NCBI GenBank assembly: GCA_031409515.1 | Contig: JANNXJ010000051.1 | Span: 38,795 to 102,794 of the forward strand | Length of the DNA stretch: 64,000 nt | Direction: 5' to 3' | Source: SHZI01 sp031409515 | GTDB taxonomy: Bacteria; Pseudomonadota; Gammaproteobacteria; Steroidobacterales; GCA-2729495 | Shown: piece after piece, positions 17,775 through 26,200 of the stretch | Layout: each line of letters opens with the position of its first letter | How positions within the stretch are numbered: position 1 is the stretch's first letter | Translations under genes and position numbers: made by a program | The notes under the pieces: generated by a model | Seen by the model: the letters and a program-made list of their open reading frames with translations, nothing else | Database searches by the model: none | Told to the model about the DNA's origin: nothing

Positions 17775-18518
17775 TCAAGTGACACGCTGCTCGGCGCGAA
17801 ACTCGTCCAGCAGCCTGCGATCTTCGTCACTGAGCTCGGTGTTGCCCAGCAGGTCGGGTCGTCGAAGGCTGGTCCGACCCAAAGCCTGTTTCCTTCTCCA
17901 CTGGCGAATCGCCTCGTGATTACCCTCCATCAGCACCCGGGGAACGGGCCTGCCGTGGGCAACCTCCGGCCGGGTGTAATGAGGGTAGTCCAGCAGTCCA
18001 GTGGCAAACGACTCTTCCTCAACGGAGTGCTCATCGCCCAGCACGCCGGGACGCAGACGCAGGGTAGCGTCCATGATCGCCAGTGCCGCAATTTCTCCCC
18101 CGCTCATGACGAAATCGCCCACCGAAACCTCTTCGTCCGCAGCACTCTCTATCAGGCGTTCGTCGAATCCCTCGTAGCGTCCAGCGACAAGCACCAGGCC
18201 AGGCAGGCCGGCATAGCGCTGGGCCGTTGCCTGATCGAAAGCCTTGCCCTGCGGACTCAGAAACACGACTGGACTGCCGCTGGGAACCTGCCCCCGCGCA
18301 GCTTCAATCGCTGTCGCGAAAGGCTCAACCCGAATGACCATCCCCGGACCGCCCCCGTAGGGCCGGTCGTCCACTGTGCCGTGCGGGTCAGTAGCGAAGG
18401 CCCGAGGATCTACCGGGGTAACCCGCGCCAGATTCCGCCGGATAGCCCGACCCACCACCCCGAACTGCGCCAGGGGCGCAAACATCTCGGGGAACAGAGT
18501 TACTACCGCCAGGTCCAA
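17775..18518 (-). CDS. trmD: TrmD, tRNA (guanine37-N1)-methyltransferase
   Basis: 247 residues of the SPOUT class. It starts MDLAVVTLFPEMFAPL. Knot motifs include PYGGGPGMVIRVEP, VVFLSPQGKAFDQ, LVAGRYEGFDERLIE and VGDFVMSGGEIAALAIMD, and RRPDLL occurs near the C-terminus. It uses S-adenosylmethionine to methylate G37 next to the anticodon, preventing +1 frameshifts. It lies between rimM (62 bases upstream) and rplS. Confidence 0.98.
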   Translation of the reverse strand: MDLAVVTLFPEMFAPLAQFGVVGRAIRRNLARVTPVDPRAFATDPHGTVDDRPYGGGPGMVIRVEPFATAIEAARGQVPSGSPVVFLSPQGKAFDQATAQRYAGLPGLVLVAGRYEGFDERLIESAADEEVSVGDFVMSGGEIAALAIMDATLRLRPGVLGDEHSVEEESFATGLLDYPHYTRPEVAHGRPVPRVLMEGNHEAIRQWRRKQALGRTSLRRPDLLGNTELSDEDRRLLDEFRAEQRVT

Positions 18519-18580
18519 GTCAGTTTCCTTAAGTCCCGCCCCGCAACGAGGCAGCGTCTCAACTCCGGCTGAGAATCCGG

Positions 18581-19108
18581 CTAATAATCCGGATCCCAGC
18601 TAACGGTAATCACACGACTCTCGCCGTCCACGGATTCCACCACGCTCCCGTACAAGAACGGGATCAGGTGACGGCCCGTGCCAACCACAATCATCACGTC
18701 GTTAGCCCCGGTCTCGAACAGCTGCTCGACGAAGCCAAGGCTTAAGCCTTCGCGGGTTAGAACCTCCATGCCCTGGAGATCGACCCAGAAAAAACCATCA
18801 CCTGGTGGTGCCTCACCGGCCCCCCTTCCAAGTTCGGGACCCAGCGTTGACCGCTCAACTTCAATCTCAGCCCCGATTAGCGCCGCTGCAGCGTCGCGAT
18901 CATTGATCCCTGCCAGGGAAGCGACCACGCCATCTCCGTGCGCATGCCCGGCGGTAACCTTCTGCAGCACTTCCCCGCCGTTCTGGAGCAAGAACCAGGG
19001 GCTGTACCGCACCACGTTCTCCCGTGGCGAGGTGTAGGAATAGACCTTGACCCAACCACGAACACCGAAAACGCCGGAGATGCGGCCTATGCCGATGCGC
19101 TTACTCAG
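18581..19108 (-). CDS. rimM: RimM, 16S rRNA processing protein, apparently with a non-canonical start
   Basis: The homologous reading frame begins SKRIGIGRISGVFGVRGWVK, the classic RimM N-terminus, and runs to a PRC-barrel C-terminal half (FFWVDLQGMEVLTREGLSLG). Between the in-frame TAG at 19121-19123 and the first GTG at 19018 there is no ATG, GTG or TTG codon. The best fit to family length is a CTG start at 19108, giving 175 residues. Starting at the GTG at 19018 or 19015 would remove the first ~30 conserved residues. RimM assists maturation of the 30S head and binds S19. It lies between rpsP and trmD. Confidence 0.85.
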   Translation of the reverse strand: MSKRIGIGRISGVFGVRGWVKVYSYTSPRENVVRYSPWFLLQNGGEVLQKVTAGHAHGDGVVASLAGINDRDAAAALIGAEIEVERSTLGPELGRGAGEAPPGDGFFWVDLQGMEVLTREGLSLGFVEQLFETGANDVMIVVGTGRHLIPFLYGSVVESVDGESRVITVSWDPDY

Positions 19109-19134
19109 GTCAGCTACTTGCTACAGACCAGGCC

Positions 19135-19398
19135 TCACGCAGCTTTGGCCGGTGCCTGCTGCCGAAACTCCTTGACGAGGGCAGCGACCCGCTCCGAGGG
19201 CTGAGCGCCGACGCCCTGCCAGTACTCGTAGCGGCCCACATCGACCCGGAGTCGCTCTTCCGACTCCGTGGCAATCGGGCTGAAAAATCCGAGGCGCTCG
19301 ATGTAGCGGCCATCTCGTGCGCGCCGTGAATCGCAAACGACGAGGTGATAGAAGGGCCGCGCCTTGGCGCCTCCGCGGGACAGACGGATAGTGACCAT
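19135..19398 (-). CDS. rpsP: 30S ribosomal protein S16
   Basis: 87 residues. It starts MVTIRLSRGGAKARPFYHLV and has the family sequence VCDSRRARDGRYIERLGFFSP. The ATG at 19398 is preceded by an AAGGA-type ribosome-binding site. It is the first gene of rpsP-rimM-trmD-rplS. The 96-base gap back to ffh is AT-richer than its surroundings and probably contains the operon promoter, although no clean -35/-10 pair could be assigned. Confidence 0.98.
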   Translation of the reverse strand: MVTIRLSRGGAKARPFYHLVVCDSRRARDGRYIERLGFFSPIATESEERLRVDVGRYEYWQGVGAQPSERVAALVKEFRQQAPAKAA

Positions 19399-19494
19399 CG
19401 CTCTTAAGCTTCCTTATGGCAAATTTGGATCGGTGGAAACCGATTAACCGCCGAATATTACTCGAAAAATCGCCCAATGGCACCGGGTCCCTCG

Positions 19495-20841
19495 CTAACG
19501 GGGCAGCCCCGGGAACCCCCGCATCAGGCGCCGGAGGCCACCGTTGCCCATCTTTTTCATCATCTTTTGCATCTGGGTGTGCTGTTTCAGGAGGCGATTG
19601 ACCTCCTGGACCGGCAATCCGGCTCCCCCGGCTATCCTCCGCCGACGGGAGCCGTCCACGATAGCTGGCCGGCGTCGTTCCCGGGGTGTCATGGAGTCAA
19701 TGATCGCGATTTGGCGGCGCAGCATCTTTGGATCGATCTGTCCGGCGAGCTTGCCGGCTGACATACCGGCCGGCAGGGGCATCTTCTCGAGGAGGCTCTC
19801 AACGCCCCCGAGACCCGAAATCTGCTGCAACTGGGCCCGCAGGTCATTGAGGTCAAACTGCTTGCCGCCGGCTACCTTTTCCGCGAGCTTGGCCGCGGAA
19901 TCATGGTCCGCCTTCCTCTGAACCTCTTCAACCAGGCTCAGCACATCGCCCATGCCCAGAATGCGCGACGCCATCCTGTCCGGGTGAAAGGTCTCAAGTT
20001 CGTTAACCGCCTCGCCCGTGCCCAGAAACTTGATGGGCTGCCCCGTGACGGTCTTTACCGACAGCGCTGCGCCACCCCGTGCATCGCCGTCGGCCTTGGT
20101 CAGGATTACGCCGGACAGGGCCACGGCATCGCCGAACGCCCGCGCCGAGTTAACCGCGTCCTGACCCGCCATGCTGTCCACAACGAACAGCGTTTCAACC
20201 GGATCCGTCCTGTCCCGGATGATCCGGAGCTCCGCCAGAAGTTCTGCATCCAGTCGGCTGCGGCCTGCGGTGTCGATGATCAGAACTTCAAGCTGGTCTC
20301 GCCGGGCGTCGGTCAGGGCCTTCTCGGCTATGCCCACGGCACCCAGGCTGATCTCTCCCGAGAGAAACGGCACGTCGATTGAGGCCGCGAGGCGTTCAAG
20401 CTGCAGCATCGCCGCCGGCCGCTGGGTGTCGGTACTGACGAGACCCACCCGCTTGCCAAGGCGATCACGAATGAACAGAGCAAGCTTCGCTGCCGTGGTG
20501 GTCTTACCCGCTCCCTGAAGGCCCGCCAGCAGAATCACTGCCGGGGGCTGGTGCCGGAGATTCAGCTCAGCGGTACCCTCGCCAAGCGCCCGGGTGAGCT
20601 CTTCGTGGAGTATGCGAACAAAGACCTGTCCCGGTGTCAGGCTCCGCAGAACGTCGGCGCCCAGCGCGCGCTGGCGAACCAGCTCCACAAAGTCGCGCAC
20701 TACAGGCAACGCAACGTCTGCTTCTATCAGGGCGCGCCGTACGTCCCGAACTGCATCCTGAATGTTGTCTTCGGTCAGCCGCCCTCGGCCGCGAACCTGA
20801 TCCAGAACACCGCGCAACCGTTCACTCAGAGTATTGAACAT
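19495..20841 (-). CDS. ffh: Ffh, signal recognition particle protein
   Basis: 448 residues from the ATG at 20841 (MFNTLSERLRGVLDQVRGRG). The N and G domains carry the P-loop GLQGAGKTTTAAKL (about 107-120), DTAGRSRLDAELLAEL and LTKADGDARGGAALS. The methionine-rich M domain ends with KMMKKMGNGGLRRLMRGFPG. Ffh binds 4.5S RNA and signal sequences of nascent membrane proteins and hands them to FtsY. It is upstream of rpsP on the same strand and divergent from the CorB-like gene. Confidence 0.98.
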   Translation of the reverse strand: MFNTLSERLRGVLDQVRGRGRLTEDNIQDAVRDVRRALIEADVALPVVRDFVELVRQRALGADVLRSLTPGQVFVRILHEELTRALGEGTAELNLRHQPPAVILLAGLQGAGKTTTAAKLALFIRDRLGKRVGLVSTDTQRPAAMLQLERLAASIDVPFLSGEISLGAVGIAEKALTDARRDQLEVLIIDTAGRSRLDAELLAELRIIRDRTDPVETLFVVDSMAGQDAVNSARAFGDAVALSGVILTKADGDARGGAALSVKTVTGQPIKFLGTGEAVNELETFHPDRMASRILGMGDVLSLVEEVQRKADHDSAAKLAEKVAGGKQFDLNDLRAQLQQISGLGGVESLLEKMPLPAGMSAGKLAGQIDPKMLRRQIAIIDSMTPRERRRPAIVDGSRRRRIAGGAGLPVQEVNRLLKQHTQMQKMMKKMGNGGLRRLMRGFPGLPR

Positions 20842-20882
20842 GACGAACCTGCTTAAGGCCCCAACAGCCGGCCAGAGAGCAA

Positions 20883-20910
20883 ATTGTAAGCTGCCACGAC
20901 GGTTTGTTAG
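20883..20910 (-). promoter_or_regulatory. ffh: Putative sigma-70 promoter of ffh
   Basis: On the minus strand CTAACA (20910-20905) and TACAAT (20888-20883) are separated by 16 bases. The predicted start site near 20876 gives a leader of about 35 bases to the ffh ATG. The -10 is good and the -35 matches 4 of 6. Confidence 0.4.
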
Positions 20911-20998
20911 CAGCCGCTTCCAGAGGAACCCGCCTTGACAGTGTCGCTGGCGGGTTGTCACCATCCTCTCGTGATGACCGGATTAGTGGGGCTTCCCC

Positions 20999-22297
20999 TT
21001 GCCTGACGACTTCGCCCCAGGTCTGCAGGCTGGCCTGCAGATTGGCCCGCTGATTGGCCTGCTGGTCCTCCTTCTGCTGATCTCGGCCTTCTTTTCGGGC
21101 TCGGAAACGGCGCTCCTGACGCTCAACCGGTATCGGCTGCGCCACCGGGCGCGGCAGGGACATCTGGGTGCGCGCCTGGCAGAGAAGCTCCTGGCCCGCC
21201 CGGACCGCCTGATCTCGCTCATCCTTATTGGCAGCAATATCGCCAACACACTCGCGACATCCCTGGTAACAGTGGCTGCGCTGCGCATTGGCGGGCCGGC
21301 GGGCGTCGCAGTCGCCAGTGTCGGCCTCGCCTTTGTGATCATGGTTTTCACCGACGTGATGCCGAAGACCGTGGGTGCGCTCCGGTCCGAGCAACTCGGC
21401 CTGCCTGCGGCGGTTGTCTACTACGTCCTGCTGAAAGTAACGCTGCCCGTTGTCTGGGTGGTTACCGCGATCTCCAACGGCCTGCTGCGGCTCTTTGGTG
21501 TGCGGGGAGATCAGGTCAGTCAGCACAATCTTACTCTCGACGAACTTCGCACGATCGTCACTGATGCAGGGGCCCTGCTCCCTCGCCGACGGCAGCGCAT
21601 GCTCATGTCAATCCTGGAACTGGAAGACATGACGGTAGACGAGATAATGATTCCGGACAACGAACTCATCGGGGTCGACCTGGACGACGACTGGCAGTCG
21701 ATCGTTGACACCATCACCGAGTCGCCCCACAGCAGGGTTCCGGTGTACCGCGGTAACGTCGAGAACCTCCTGGGCCTTCTGCACGTGCGGTCGCTGGTGG
21801 GCGCGATGTCAGGCACCCTGAACCAGTCGGTGATCGAGAGTCTGATGGCGGAACCCTTTTTTGTCCCGGAGGGTACTTCTGTGCACGGACTCCTGGTCCA
21901 GCTGCACCGCACCGGCCAGCGAACGGCTTTCGTTGTTGATGAGTACGGCGATATCCAGGGGATGGTAACTATCGAAGACATCATCGAGGAGATTCTGGGT
22001 GGGTTCTCTGCCAGCGCTGACACGAGCGACATGGACGTCCGCAGGGAAGGCTCCGGGGAGGCCTGGGTAGTAAACGCCGGAATCAACGTCCGAGCCCTCA
22101 ACCGGATGATGCATTGGAGCCTGCCCACCGACGGCCCAACTACACTTAACGGACTCATTCTGGAGAAACTCGAGAACATTCCCGCCAGCGGCACGCTGCT
22201 GCGATTGAATGACTATCAGGTCGAGATTCTGGCAACCGGCGACAATGCGGTGAGCACAGTGCGCATCAGGCCTCCAGAGCGGGCAGCATCCGCATGA
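20999..22297 (+). CDS. CorB/CNNM-type transporter with CBS and CorC domains
   Basis: 432 residues. Membrane domain DUF21 (about 1-180, several helices, including LISAFFSGSETALLTLNRYR) is followed by a CBS pair (about 205-330, with VDEIMIPDNELIGVDLDDDW and VDEYGDIQGMVTIEDIIEEI) and a CorC_HlyC C-terminal domain. It belongs to the CorB (YfjD) group, linked to magnesium or cobalt homeostasis. The start is a TTG at 20999, preceded by GGGG; no ATG fits. Its 3' end overlaps the convergent radA by 32 bases. Confidence 0.88.
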   Translation: MPDDFAPGLQAGLQIGPLIGLLVLLLLISAFFSGSETALLTLNRYRLRHRARQGHLGARLAEKLLARPDRLISLILIGSNIANTLATSLVTVAALRIGGPAGVAVASVGLAFVIMVFTDVMPKTVGALRSEQLGLPAAVVYYVLLKVTLPVVWVVTAISNGLLRLFGVRGDQVSQHNLTLDELRTIVTDAGALLPRRRQRMLMSILELEDMTVDEIMIPDNELIGVDLDDDWQSIVDTITESPHSRVPVYRGNVENLLGLLHVRSLVGAMSGTLNQSVIESLMAEPFFVPEGTSVHGLLVQLHRTGQRTAFVVDEYGDIQGMVTIEDIIEEILGGFSASADTSDMDVRREGSGEAWVVNAGINVRALNRMMHWSLPTDGPTTLNGLILEKLENIPASGTLLRLNDYQVEILATGDNAVSTVRIRPPERAASA

Positions 22298-23621
22298 TGT
22301 CCCGGAGATTATCCGCCACGGTGATCGTGAGGCCCGGAACTGGCTGCTTTGGGGCATTTGCCCTTGGAATGACGGCGCGGGTGAAGCCAACCTTGGCAGC
22401 CTCCCTCAGACGCTCCTCGCCATAGGCGACCGGCCGGATCTCTCCAGCCAGGCCGACCTCGCCAAACACCACCAGGTCCCGGGGAATCGGCCGGTCCCGA
22501 ATGCTCGAGATCGTCGCCAGGAGGGCCGCCAGATCGGCTGAGGGCTCCATGATCCGAACCCCGCCGACGACGTTAACGAAAATGTCGTGGGTGTGAGTTG
22601 CGATCCCGCCATGCCGATGCAGGGCGGCGAGCAGCAGAGTGAGCCGGTTCTGCTCCAGACCAATGGCTACCCGTCGGGGGGGGCCACCGCTGCCCTGGTC
22701 AGCAAGCGCCTGCACCTCCACCAGCAACGGCCGGCTCCCCTGATGTACCGCGGTCACCACGCTTCCGGGCACCGGGTCCCCACGCTGGGAAACAAACAGG
22801 GCTGATGGGTTACGGACTTCCCTGATGCCACCTTCCGACATGACGAAGATGCCGAGTTCGTTAGCCGCCCCGAAGCGGTTCTTGACTGTACGCAGTATCC
22901 GGTAGCGGCTTGCTACCTCACTCTCGAAGTACAGGACGACGTCCACCATGTGCTCAAGCAGCCGTGGCCCTGCAATCTGCCCGTCCTTGGTCACGTGACC
23001 CACCAGAAAGACAGCAATTCCCGACTGCTTGGCGAGCCTGACCAGCAGCCCGGCGCAGGTTCGGAGCTGATTGGGAGAGCCGGGTGTGGACGGCAGGAGG
23101 TCTGTGGCCATGGTCTGGATCGAATCGACAATGAGGCATCCCGGACGGGTCTCCTGGACCGCGGCGAGGACCTCCTCTACCCGCGTCGTGGCGATGGCCG
23201 CCACGGACCCCAGATCAGCGCCAAGTCGCTGCCCGCGGAGACTGATCTGCTGGAGAGACTCTTCGCCGCTGGCGTAGAGCGTTCCACCCACGGTCCTGAG
23301 GTGCGCGGCCGCCTGCAAAAGCAGCGTGGACTTGCCGATACCCGGATCGCCACCCAGTAAAACGACAGACCCGGGCACCAGCCCTCCCCCGAGCGTGCGA
23401 TCGAGCTCGGTGAGACCGGTCGAGACGCGCACAACGGTCTCGGTGCCTACGTCTGAGAGTCTCCGCACTGGAACCGTACCCGGGGGCACTGCAACTCTGC
23501 CCAGGCTGCTGGCCGCTGGCTCCAGCGAGTTCCAGGCGCCACAGGCGGGGCACTGGCCCTGCCATTTGGAGGTACCAGCGCCACAATCGCTGCAGACATA
23601 GGTCTTGTTGGCTTTTGCCAT
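22266..23621 (-). CDS. radA: RadA, DNA repair ATPase/helicase
   Basis: 451 residues from the ATG at 23621 (MAKANKTYVCSDCG). A zinc finger uses C10, C13, C24 and C27. The RecA-like core has Walker A GGDPGIGKSTLLL, and the RadA-specific KNRFG motif (VKNRFGAANELGIF) is present. A Lon-like C-terminal domain has VVGGVRIMEPSADLAALLA and FGEVGLAGEIRPV. RadA extends recombination intermediates by branch migration. It converges on the CorB-like gene with a 32-base overlap of the two coding ends. Confidence 0.97.
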   Translation of the reverse strand: MAKANKTYVCSDCGAGTSKWQGQCPACGAWNSLEPAASSLGRVAVPPGTVPVRRLSDVGTETVVRVSTGLTELDRTLGGGLVPGSVVLLGGDPGIGKSTLLLQAAAHLRTVGGTLYASGEESLQQISLRGQRLGADLGSVAAIATTRVEEVLAAVQETRPGCLIVDSIQTMATDLLPSTPGSPNQLRTCAGLLVRLAKQSGIAVFLVGHVTKDGQIAGPRLLEHMVDVVLYFESEVASRYRILRTVKNRFGAANELGIFVMSEGGIREVRNPSALFVSQRGDPVPGSVVTAVHQGSRPLLVEVQALADQGSGGPPRRVAIGLEQNRLTLLLAALHRHGGIATHTHDIFVNVVGGVRIMEPSADLAALLATISSIRDRPIPRDLVVFGEVGLAGEIRPVAYGEERLREAAKVGFTRAVIPRANAPKQPVPGLTITVADNLRDIMRMLPALEA

Positions 23622-23743
23622 GGGCGCCTCAGGATTCAACCGGCAGCATTGTGGGCGGAGAAAGGCCCCATTTCGAGACAGGCGGCGCCGCGAGCAGCGC
23701 AAAAACTACCACTCAGGTCTCACCCCGCAACCCCTGATCCGCA

Positions 23744-23749
23744 TACTAT
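23744..23749 (+). promoter_or_regulatory. Putative -10 element just upstream of the CHASE2 kinase gene
   Basis: TACTAT ends six bases before the ATG at 23756 and no Shine-Dalgarno sequence is present. A start site at or next to the ATG would give a leaderless mRNA. No convincing -35 box is seen. Confidence 0.35.
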
Positions 23750-23755
23750 TTTGTA

Positions 23756-26200
23756 ATGCTGCCACAGGACAATAAGCGGAGAGGCCTGCCCAGCGAGGCA
23801 GCTCAGGCGGGGGTGTGCGCCGTTCTGGCCCTGTTCTTTGCCCTGGGTGGCGACCGGCTGGTCGGCATTGAAGGGGGTTTCTATGACCTGTGTCAGCGGT
23901 TGTCCGCCCGCCCAGCCACAGCCCCGGTAGTCATCGTCAACGTCGATGCCGACACCAAGAATCTGTGGGCACTGCCACGGCTGGATGACCTCATCACAAA
24001 TCTGAAGGCTACTGGAGCCCGGCTGATCATCCCGGCCACTCCTGCCCCGCCGCCAGCAGGGTCGGACGATGTCAGCCGGCTCCAGGCACTCCTCAGGCTC
24101 GAGGAGCGTGGCGGCGCGCTTCAGAGTCGAACCGAGCCCGGCCTTCTCAGCAGACAACTGGCGGAGATCGAAGCGCGAATTGCACAGCAGGAACGCGTCG
24201 CCGCGGCGGTACAGGCAGCCGGCAACGTCGTTCTCGGCCTGCCGACCGCCGAACTCCGGCCGGGGGGAACACCGGGAACCGGCATCTGCGCCGAGCGGGT
24301 CGCGGCCGCGAGTCCGCGCTTCGCCGTTCTTGAGAACAGCCGGCCGAATACTGCAATGCTGGCACCAGCAGCGGGGGTACTCTGCACTGCCGCCGCAACG
24401 GTCGGCCACTCCGCACTGCTTACCGACCGCGATGGCGTGGTGCGGCGTGCTGCACCGGTCCTGACCACAGATTCGGGCAGTCTTCCGTCGATTGCACTAG
24501 CGGCATTCGATCTGGAGTCCGGTGCGCCCCGCGCCGTCGGCAATCTCGTGCGCTTCTACCAGGCTCAGGCTGGGGCTGAGGGCTTTCCAGTGATCTCCGC
24601 CAAGGACGTGCTCAGCGGGAAGAGTGCCGCTGGCATCCGTGACCGCTATGTTGTGATCGGCACCGCTGTCGGCGGACCCGCGGACAGCGTGCATACACCA
24701 ATGGCAAGGGATGACGGAGTGGCCGTTCTCGTGGCCACGGATCTTGCCAACTACCTGACCCAGGAACACATCCGACGCCCGGGGTGGGCGCTATGGCTGG
24801 AGATCGGTCTTGCGCTCCTGCTGGCTGTCGGTACGGTAATTGTCGGCAGGCTCAGCCTGCCCAAAGCAACACTCGTTGCTGCCTCGGGAATGCTGCTGCT
24901 GCTCGTGACCGAGTATCTGCTCATCAGCTATGCCGGTCTCTGGCTGCAGCTGGCGGGGCTGGCGCTCTTCTGCCTCACAGGAGTTGCAGTTCTGCAGTTC
25001 ATCACGCAGCTGCCGTCCCGCTCTGGCGATACATCGGCCGCCGATACCAGCAGGCTCAGCATTGGCGCTGCGGGCACCGCTCAGCAGCTCGATCTGGGGT
25101 TCTCGGTTCTGCGGCAGCAGCCAACCACAGAGCGCACCAAACTGCAGCTCTATGAGCTGGCGATGGAACACGGCAAGAAGCGGAACTATGCCAAAGCGGA
25201 GCGCGTGTTTCGCCACCTTGCCGCCAGGGATCCAGGCTATCGCGATGTAGCGGCGAAGCTCGAAAAACTCTCCGGAGCACGGGGCGCAGCGCCCCCGGCG
25301 CCCCGCGTTGCCCGCTCCCAGCCGACCGCACAAGAACCCCCGACTGCCCCATCTCCAGCGGGACGGACTCTCGGACGCTACGAACTGGAGAGGGTCATTG
25401 GTCGCGGGGCCATGGCCACGGTCTACCTGGGCCGCGATCCGACGATCAATCGACGGGTGGCCATCAAGACCCTGCCGCTTGCAGAGGAGTTTGCCGAGAG
25501 CGACCTCGCCACGGCACGGTCGCACTTTCTCCGGGAAGCGGAATCAGCAGGACGCCTCAATCATCCCTATATCATCTCCATTCATGATGCAGGCGAAGAC
25601 AACAACGTCGCCTATCTGGCCATGGAGTACTTTGAGGGCAAGCCCCTTAGCCATTACGCCCAGCTGGGCCGGCTCCTGCCTCCCAAGGTAGTCTTTGAGC
25701 TCATGGCCAGGGCTGCTGAGGCGCTCCACTATGCCCATACCCAGAACGTCGTCCACCGGGATGTGAAGCCTGCCAACCTGATGTATGACCTCGCGTCGGA
25801 CAAGTTCAAACTCACTGACTTTGGCATCGCCCGACTGACAGATGCGAGTCGAACCCGCACAGGGATCATCCTTGGGACGCCCTCCTACATGTCCCCTGAG
25901 CAGCTCTCTGCCAGCAAGGTCTCGGGTCAGACCGACATCTACTCTCTTGGCGTTACCATGTATCACCTGCTGACAGGTGCGCCGCCCTTCCAGGCAGACT
26001 CGATTCCCCGATTGATGGACAAAATCGTGCATCATCGGCATCGTCCGGTTGCCGATATACGCGATGACATCCCAAGCTGTGCCGATGCGATTCTGGAACG
26101 CGCACTCGCAAAGAACCCGGCGGACCGGTACGAGACCGGCAAGGCCATGGCGTTGGCCCTGCGGGAATGTTGCAGTACCTTTCCGTCGGAAGTCCTATGA
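23756..26200 (+). CDS. CHASE2-domain Ser/Thr protein kinase
   Basis: 814 residues. An N-terminal membrane segment is followed by a periplasmic CHASE2 sensor (about 35-325, starting FYDLCQRLSARPATAPVVIV and containing a coiled stretch near 110-150). Three transmembrane helices (about 342-415) and one TPR-like unit (about 462-505) follow. The cytoplasmic Hanks-type kinase (about 540-805) has VIGRGAMATVYLGRD, K571 in VAIKTLPL, H667-R668-D669 in HRDVKPANL, D688 in DFG and LGTPSYMSPEQL. All catalytic residues are present. It should phosphorylate Ser/Thr in response to an unknown envelope signal. The stop overlaps the PP2C gene (ATGA), and an FHA gene follows. Confidence 0.93.
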   Translation: MLPQDNKRRGLPSEAAQAGVCAVLALFFALGGDRLVGIEGGFYDLCQRLSARPATAPVVIVNVDADTKNLWALPRLDDLITNLKATGARLIIPATPAPPPAGSDDVSRLQALLRLEERGGALQSRTEPGLLSRQLAEIEARIAQQERVAAAVQAAGNVVLGLPTAELRPGGTPGTGICAERVAAASPRFAVLENSRPNTAMLAPAAGVLCTAAATVGHSALLTDRDGVVRRAAPVLTTDSGSLPSIALAAFDLESGAPRAVGNLVRFYQAQAGAEGFPVISAKDVLSGKSAAGIRDRYVVIGTAVGGPADSVHTPMARDDGVAVLVATDLANYLTQEHIRRPGWALWLEIGLALLLAVGTVIVGRLSLPKATLVAASGMLLLLVTEYLLISYAGLWLQLAGLALFCLTGVAVLQFITQLPSRSGDTSAADTSRLSIGAAGTAQQLDLGFSVLRQQPTTERTKLQLYELAMEHGKKRNYAKAERVFRHLAARDPGYRDVAAKLEKLSGARGAAPPAPRVARSQPTAQEPPTAPSPAGRTLGRYELERVIGRGAMATVYLGRDPTINRRVAIKTLPLAEEFAESDLATARSHFLREAESAGRLNHPYIISIHDAGEDNNVAYLAMEYFEGKPLSHYAQLGRLLPPKVVFELMARAAEALHYAHTQNVVHRDVKPANLMYDLASDKFKLTDFGIARLTDASRTRTGIILGTPSYMSPEQLSASKVSGQTDIYSLGVTMYHLLTGAPPFQADSIPRLMDKIVHHRHRPVADIRDDIPSCADAILERALAKNPADRYETGKAMALALRECCSTFPSEVL

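Noticed and set aside
20935..20964. Perfect TTGACA upstream of the CorB-like gene
   Set aside because: No acceptable -10 hexamer is found 16-18 bases downstream, so a promoter cannot be claimed.
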